Assembly: GCA_016839905.1 (NCBI GenBank)
Contig: JAEOTJ010000057.1
Span: 1-10,826 of the forward strand
Direction: 5' to 3'
DNA length: 10,826 nucleotides
Source: Promethearchaeota archaeon
GTDB lineage: Archaea > Asgardarchaeota > Lokiarchaeia > Sigynarchaeales > SOKP01
Both the position numbers and the translations under genes were made by a program. The notes beneath the pieces were generated by a model. The model was not told the origin of the DNA. It ran no database searches and worked only from the letters and a program-made list of their open reading frames with translations. This document shows, in pieces, positions 6,787-10,826 of this stretch (positions are counted from its first letter, which is position 1; the number at the start of each line of letters is the position of its first letter).

Positions 6787-7200
6787 ATGATAAAGTTTGA
6801 AGAATTAAGAGTTAAAACTCCTAAAAGGGAAGTCCTTGTAAATATTACGAGTGAGATTAATAAAATAGTAAAAAAATCCGGAGTAAAGAAAGGTGTATGC
6901 AAGATTTTTATTCCACATACCACAGCAGGCATAACTATCAATGAAAACGCGGATCCTGCCGTGATGAGCGATATAATCAATTATCTTAAAGTGTTGATTC
7001 CTCAAAGTGGTGGCCAAATTGCGTTTAGACATTTGGAAGGGAATTCTGATGCACATCTTAAAAGTACATTAACTGGTTCTTCTCTTGATGTAATCATACA
7101 CGATGGCAGCTTAGTCTTGGGCACGTGGCAAGGCATAATGCTAGCTGAATATGATGGTCCCCGTCATAGGAGAGTTTACGTACAAGTTCAAGGAGAATAA
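6787..7200 (+). CDS. yjbQ: YjbQ/UPF0047 family protein (secondary thiamine-phosphate synthase type), 137 aa
   Basis: A full-length member of the YjbQ (UPF0047) family of small beta-rich trimeric proteins. Characteristic blocks are all present: FIPHTTAGITINENADP (39-55), HLEGNSDAHLKS (83-94), DGSLVLGTWQGI (106-117) and EYDGPRHRR (121-129). The conserved histidines in these blocks are probable metal- or ligand-binding residues. Some bacterial homologs show weak thiamine-phosphate synthase activity, but the physiological role of the family is unsettled, so the name should be read loosely. The start is well supported by a strong Shine-Dalgarno site. The gene lies 19 nt after the crotonase gene in a probable two-gene operon; this pairing does not itself suggest a shared pathway. 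It is probably cytoplasmic. Confidence 0.95.
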   Translation: MIKFEELRVKTPKREVLVNITSEINKIVKKSGVKKGVCKIFIPHTTAGITINENADPAVMSDIINYLKVLIPQSGGQIAFRHLEGNSDAHLKSTLTGSSLDVIIHDGSLVLGTWQGIMLAEYDGPRHRRVYVQVQGE

Positions 7201-7229
7201 AATTAAAAACATAATAAATAACAACATTA

Positions 7230-7248
7230 TTTTTCAAGTTTTTTTTTA
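7230..7248 (+). terminator. Candidate T-tract terminator after YjbQ
   Basis: Two T-runs (five and nine T) lie 30-48 nt after the YjbQ stop with no strong hairpin, consistent with archaeal T-rich termination. A separate candidate promoter for the next gene follows. Confidence 0.5.
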
Positions 7249-7288
7249 TCATTATTGAACATCAATTCAATTCATTATTATTTATTAG

Positions 7289-7302
7289 CGAAAAAATTAA
7301 AT
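7289..7302 (+). promoter_or_regulatory. Candidate BRE/TATA element for the FrhB-like gene
   Basis: CGAAAAAATTAAAT resembles a BRE plus TATA box. Transcription starting about 25 nt downstream would give a leader of roughly 20-25 nt before ATG 7351, enough to include the GAGGA site at 7342-7346. It would exclude an upstream ATG at 7255 as the true start. Confidence 0.4.
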
Positions 7303-7341
7303 CTTAGAATTCATAAAATCATAATAATAGAAGTATTAATT

Positions 7342-7346
7342 GAGGA
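7342..7346 (+). promoter_or_regulatory. Shine-Dalgarno site that decides the FrhB-like start
   Basis: GAGGA lies four nucleotides before ATG 7351 and seven before ATG 7354. No comparable element precedes the in-frame ATG at 7255. Confidence 0.55.
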
Positions 7347-7350
7347 ATTT

Positions 7351-8802
7351 ATGATGGTTACGAAAGAGCAAATGATTAATTACTTACAAACACATGATCT
7401 TGGTTTTGGATTTAAAGAATTACATGATATCGTAATAGATAAGGATAATTGTAGCTTTTGTGGGGCTTGTATTGCCCTTTGCCCAAGAATCGGTAAGAAT
7501 GAAACCAAGCCAAAACTCTTGGAATATGATCCAGAATGCTCTACGTGTTTCAAGTATTGTGCGAGAACATTTTTTCCATTAGAAGTGTTTGAAAAAGAGA
7601 TTTTTAATAATGAGGTATTAATAAATCCATTTATTGGGCATTTTATCAAGAGCACTGTCGCAAGGAGCACTAATGACTCAGTTCTCAAAGTGGCTCAAAA
7701 TGGTGGAGTCGTTTCTACAATTCTCATTCATGCATTAAATACTGGATTGATAGATGGAGTTCTCGTTACAGGTAAGGACGAGAAATGGGAACCAAAACCC
7801 TTTATAGCAAGAACCCCTGAGGAGATATTAGCTAATGCTGGGTCTAGATATACAATTGCACCATCATTAATTACATATATCGATGCAATTCAAAAATTCA
7901 AGCTCAAGAAGCTTGCATTTGTAGGAACTCCTTGTCAAATCCAAGTCGTACGAAAATTGCAATTACATTCACCAATTTCTGAGGAATTTGGTAAGTTTAA
8001 ATTAATCATTGGACTTTACTGCTCTTCAAACTATTCACAGGATTTAATGAATAAATTTGTTCAACAAGAACTTAGAATACCATTAAGTAATGTAAAGAAA
8101 ATCGATATTTCACGTGGAAAATTCTTGGTATATACTAACGATGGAAATGTTAAAAGCATTCCAATAAGAGACACGAAGGAATATAGTTGGCCTTCTTGTC
8201 AACACTGTAGGGATTATACTGCCGAATATGCTGACATTTCAGTAGGGAGCGTGGGGGCTCCAGAAGATGATTGGAATAGCGTGATTATTCGCACTGAGGT
8301 CGGTAAAAATGTTTTTGAAGATGCTGTATCTGATGGAAAAATCAACGTAGCAGATAACATTGATATCTCGAAAATTGAAAAAGAATGTCTTCGAAAGAAA
8401 TCACAATTAACCAAGGTCGATGAAAAAGTCTTATCGGCAATGAAACTTCTAAATGATTCTGATTTTGAGATAAAAACCTATACAAGTCTTATTTCTTTAG
8501 GACTTGCTGATGCGTCAATGCTGAGTAGAGTAATGAAGGTTGAGGAAGGAGAAGTTCAAAATGCTCTTGATTCTTTAAAAAAACGTGAATGGATATTAGA
8601 AACTAATGGAATTCATAGATCTGTCAACCCTAGTAAAGTTATTCAAGATGAAATGAACAGATTTAAAAAGAAATTTGAGGAGAAAATCAAGAGAATAAAA
8701 TCGGAGGCCTTAGACGATCTGGAAACTCTCTATATGCAAAATAATATGATGTACGTGAAACATAAGGACTTAACTGATACAATCTCAGAAAATAAAGAAT
8801 AA
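7351..8802 (+). CDS. FrhB-family (coenzyme F420 hydrogenase/dehydrogenase beta subunit) Fe-S flavoprotein with C-terminal extension, 483 aa
   Basis: The N-terminus has a ferredoxin-like domain: CSFCGACIALCP (Cys34, 37, 40, 44) and CSTCFKYC (Cys63, 66, 70), the second set having three cysteines. The FrhB-type core follows, with the QNGGVVS segment (116-122), GTPCQIQ (Cys195), Cys224, and WPSCQHCRDYTAEYADISVG (280-299; Cys283 and Cys286). These are the usual FAD, F420 and [4Fe-4S] features of the family, which moves electrons between F420 or another carrier and a partner redox enzyme. From about residue 373 there is an extension: a winged-helix-like segment (375-427, LGLADASMLSRVMKVEEGEV then LDSLKKREWILE) and a charged probable coiled coil (430-462). 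ATG 7351 or 7354 is chosen because of the GAGGA site. The frame stays open back to ATG 7255, but that leader encodes an Ile-rich, unlike peptide. A DUF362 Fe-S protein follows 37 nt later and is a possible partner. It is probably cytoplasmic. Confidence 0.88.
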   Translation: MMVTKEQMINYLQTHDLGFGFKELHDIVIDKDNCSFCGACIALCPRIGKNETKPKLLEYDPECSTCFKYCARTFFPLEVFEKEIFNNEVLINPFIGHFIKSTVARSTNDSVLKVAQNGGVVSTILIHALNTGLIDGVLVTGKDEKWEPKPFIARTPEEILANAGSRYTIAPSLITYIDAIQKFKLKKLAFVGTPCQIQVVRKLQLHSPISEEFGKFKLIIGLYCSSNYSQDLMNKFVQQELRIPLSNVKKIDISRGKFLVYTNDGNVKSIPIRDTKEYSWPSCQHCRDYTAEYADISVGSVGAPEDDWNSVIIRTEVGKNVFEDAVSDGKINVADNIDISKIEKECLRKKSQLTKVDEKVLSAMKLLNDSDFEIKTYTSLISLGLADASMLSRVMKVEEGEVQNALDSLKKREWILETNGIHRSVNPSKVIQDEMNRFKKKFEEKIKRIKSEALDDLETLYMQNNMMYVKHKDLTDTISENKE

Positions 8803-8839
8803 GATCTTTATTTCAAATAAAAAATTAAAATTTTTTTTC

Positions 8840-10826
8840 ATGAATAAATTTCGCGTGGCAATTACGCCATATAGAAGTAAAATTAAATCTGTTAAAAAAG
8901 CTATTGAACTTTCAGATGCTTTTAAAAATCTTTCAGGTAATGAAAAAGTTTTTTTAAAGCCAAATATCGTCTATTGGTTTACTGATCCGTTATATCCAAA
9001 GTATGGAATAGTGACAACATCTCGTGTTGTTGAAGATACTATTATTGCTCTGAAAGAACGTGGAATAAAGGATATAACAATCGGAGAAAGTCCTGTACCC
9101 TTAAACCCAAATGATTTTAAAACCATGCATCATGCTTTTGAAACTTTAGGTTATAATAAATTTAAAAAACGGTATGATGTAAAATTATTAAACATATTAG
9201 AAGGTTCTTTTGAAAAAATTGATCTCGGGGATGGAATTGAATTGAATTTCAATACAGATTTCTTATATTGCGATCATATAATCAGTCTTCCTGTCCTAAA
9301 GACACATTCTCAAGTAAAAGTGTCGTTATCTATAAAGAATTTAAAAGGATTAATTGATATTAATTCAAGAAAAAAATGTCATTCCCCTGATAAAGAAAAA
9401 GATCTAGAAGTCTATATTTCTCGGCTTCCAAAACATCTTCCACCTACTTCCACGATAATTGATGGAATTTATACAAATGAAATGGGTCCAGGTTTTGAAG
9501 GAAAAGTGAGGAGAAAAAATATTTTAATAGCCTCTTCTGATTTATTTTCTGCCGATAAGGTAGGAGCGAAAATTCTTGGATATGATCCTTCTAAAATCCC
9601 TTATTTTGTTCATTATGCTAAGAATAATAATAGACCAATAGATTTTTCGGATGTGGAAATTGTAGGGAGGAAAATTGAAAGGGCCCAAGATTTTCATGAA
9701 TATAAATTCCCATTCACCGAAGGTGGTTTAAATCCATTAGCTTATGAAAAAATGGGAATAAAAGGCATATCATATCGTCAGTATGATGATACTATCTGTA
9801 CGTTTTGCACGATCATCACATCAGCGATGATGACGGCTATTGGTTTAGCATGGAACGGAGATCCATGGGACGATATAGAAGTCTTATCTGGAAAACGAAT
9901 GGAACCAACTCCAGGGAGGAAAAAAACCATTTTGCTAGGACAATGCATGTGTAACAAGCATAGAAATAATCCAGATATAAATGAGATGATACCCATAAAA
10001 GGTTGTCCCGCTAAAATTGAGAATGTAATAAATGCTTTATATAAAGCAGGAATAGATATAAATCCTGATGTTATTAAAAATTATGATAAAATTGCGGGTT
10101 TAAAAGGATTATTTTATAAACATCGTTTTAATGAATTTGATGAGTCATTTTTTATTGAAGATGTCGAACCTGTAAATGCTCCCCCTTTAGATAATATTGG
10201 AGCATGTCAGTTTTATTTTGATAATGATAAAGACTCCGCTCAAGTGCCAAAAAAGCAAGCCAAGTTTGAAGTAAAATTCTTTGGCTTAATTGGAGAGAAG
10301 AATACAAATCTTATAAAGAATATCATAATTGAAGGTCCAAATGGTTATGAATTTAAGTTTGAGAATCAACGATTTGACTTTATGAACGGAAATGGATATA
10401 TCGTGGATAACATGTATTATGGACTGATTAAATACCTTGCTTTTGATAAAAATGGCTTTTTAGAGGATGGAAAGTATACTTTTACAATAGAATATTGGAA
10501 TAATGATATAAAAAAACGTTCTAGGATCTTAAAGACTAGTGATAGACTATTAAAGGATTATTTAGCAGTAAAAGATAAAATTATTTTCTCTCATGAAAAA
10601 AAACCTGCTTATAAAGATGATCCTAGAATTTTTATTAGTACTCAATGGACGACTCTAAAGGAATTAGGTGGTATTGACGCCTATTATGCGAATCGTGTTT
10701 CTGAAGGGAATACTACTTATATAAACCTTCATGACTTAACTTTCTATGATGATATCTCCATGTTATCACAATTAATGCCTTCGTATGGATTAAATAATGG
10801 CTCCGCATTAGCAAATACTCGATGGA
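8840..10826 (+). CDS. DUF362 iron-sulfur protein with long C-terminal extension (runs off window)
   Basis: The frame is open from ATG 8840 to the end of the window, giving at least 662 residues with the C-terminus missing. The DUF362 domain spans about residues 35-250: VFLKPNIVYW (37-46), a GIKDITIGESP strand and loop (75-85), SLPVLKTHSQVKVSLSIKNL (149-168), IIDGIYTNEMGPGFEG (206-221) and SADKVGAKILGYDP (237-250). A second region carries CTFC (320, 323), GQCMC (369, 371) and GCPAK (389), a spacing that could hold an Fe-S cluster. After about residue 470 comes an unrecognised extension. Its first part (475-555) is beta-rich with GPNGYEF and DGKYTFTIEY, recalling an Ig-like sandwich. Its end (about 596-662) is unassigned. 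DUF362 proteins are little characterised and often accompany ferredoxin-type proteins. No Shine-Dalgarno site precedes the start. The gene may be leaderless or read through from the FrhB-like gene 37 nt upstream. Confidence 0.85.
   Translation, partial: MNKFRVAITPYRSKIKSVKKAIELSDAFKNLSGNEKVFLKPNIVYWFTDPLYPKYGIVTTSRVVEDTIIALKERGIKDITIGESPVPLNPNDFKTMHHAFETLGYNKFKKRYDVKLLNILEGSFEKIDLGDGIELNFNTDFLYCDHIISLPVLKTHSQVKVSLSIKNLKGLIDINSRKKCHSPDKEKDLEVYISRLPKHLPPTSTIIDGIYTNEMGPGFEGKVRRKNILIASSDLFSADKVGAKILGYDPSKIPYFVHYAKNNNRPIDFSDVEIVGRKIERAQDFHEYKFPFTEGGLNPLAYEKMGIKGISYRQYDDTICTFCTIITSAMMTAIGLAWNGDPWDDIEVLSGKRMEPTPGRKKTILLGQCMCNKHRNNPDINEMIPIKGCPAKIENVINALYKAGIDINPDVIKNYDKIAGLKGLFYKHRFNEFDESFFIEDVEPVNAPPLDNIGACQFYFDNDKDSAQVPKKQAKFEVKFFGLIGEKNTNLIKNIIIEGPNGYEFKFENQRFDFMNGNGYIVDNMYYGLIKYLAFDKNGFLEDGKYTFTIEYWNNDIKKRSRILKTSDRLLKDYLAVKDKIIFSHEKKPAYKDDPRIFISTQWTTLKELGGIDAYYANRVSEGNTTYINLHDLTFYDDISMLSQLMPSYGLNNGSALANTRW

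Noticed and set aside
7255..7350. Upstream in-frame extension of the FrhB-like gene (ATG at 7255)
   Set aside because: The extra 32 codons give an Ile- and Asn-rich peptide with no family similarity, no ribosome site precedes ATG 7255, and a promoter-like element and a GAGGA site lie inside this stretch, just before ATG 7351.
8807..8821. Perfect inverted repeat TTTATTT-C-AAATAAA before the DUF362 gene
   Set aside because: It is made only of A and T in the stem with a one-base loop, which cannot form a stable hairpin, and such repeats are expected by chance in DNA this AT-rich.

Overview
The window is strongly AT-rich and gene-dense. It looks archaeal, because ribosome-binding sites of the GAGGT(GAT) type precede several genes, BRE/TATA-like boxes lie about 25-40 nt before genes that lack such sites, and genes end in T-tracts without strong hairpins. 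The gene content (FrhB-type F420/Fe-S flavoprotein, DUF362 iron-sulfur protein, YjbQ, an FAAH-like amidase) would suit an Asgard archaeon or another anaerobic archaeon, but no marker gene fixes the lineage and this placement is an inference.

Layout. At the left edge (1-129) there is only a questionable tiny reading frame interrupted by TGA. It meets, tail to tail, a minus-strand amidase-signature hydrolase (130-1611). A short divergent intergenic region then leads into a plus-strand GH37 trehalase-like glycosidase (1681-3264) whose active-site signatures are altered. After 131 nt comes an apparent three-gene operon (3396-5884): a class I SAM-dependent methyltransferase followed by two tandem paralogous single-pass membrane proteins of a family I cannot name. 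A T-tract closes it. Next is a two-gene operon (6015-7200): a crotonase-fold protein and a YjbQ-family protein, again closed by a T-tract. The right third is redox-flavoured. It holds an FrhB-family flavoprotein with an N-terminal ferredoxin-like domain and a C-terminal winged-helix-like plus coiled-coil extension (about 7351-8802), then a long DUF362 protein (8840 to beyond the window end) with extra cysteines and a C-terminal beta-rich extension.

How the genes may work together. The FrhB-like and DUF362 proteins are both predicted electron-transfer or Fe-S proteins and lie 37 nt apart, so a shared redox role is plausible. The methyltransferase and the two membrane paralogs are tightly spaced and are the best candidate for an uncharacterised membrane-associated system. 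The remaining genes look like ordinary metabolic or side-reaction enzymes. All 1.0-10.8 kb is accounted for, with no gene-free stretch over 300 bases. I saw no rRNA, tRNA, CRISPR array, insertion sequence or attachment site.
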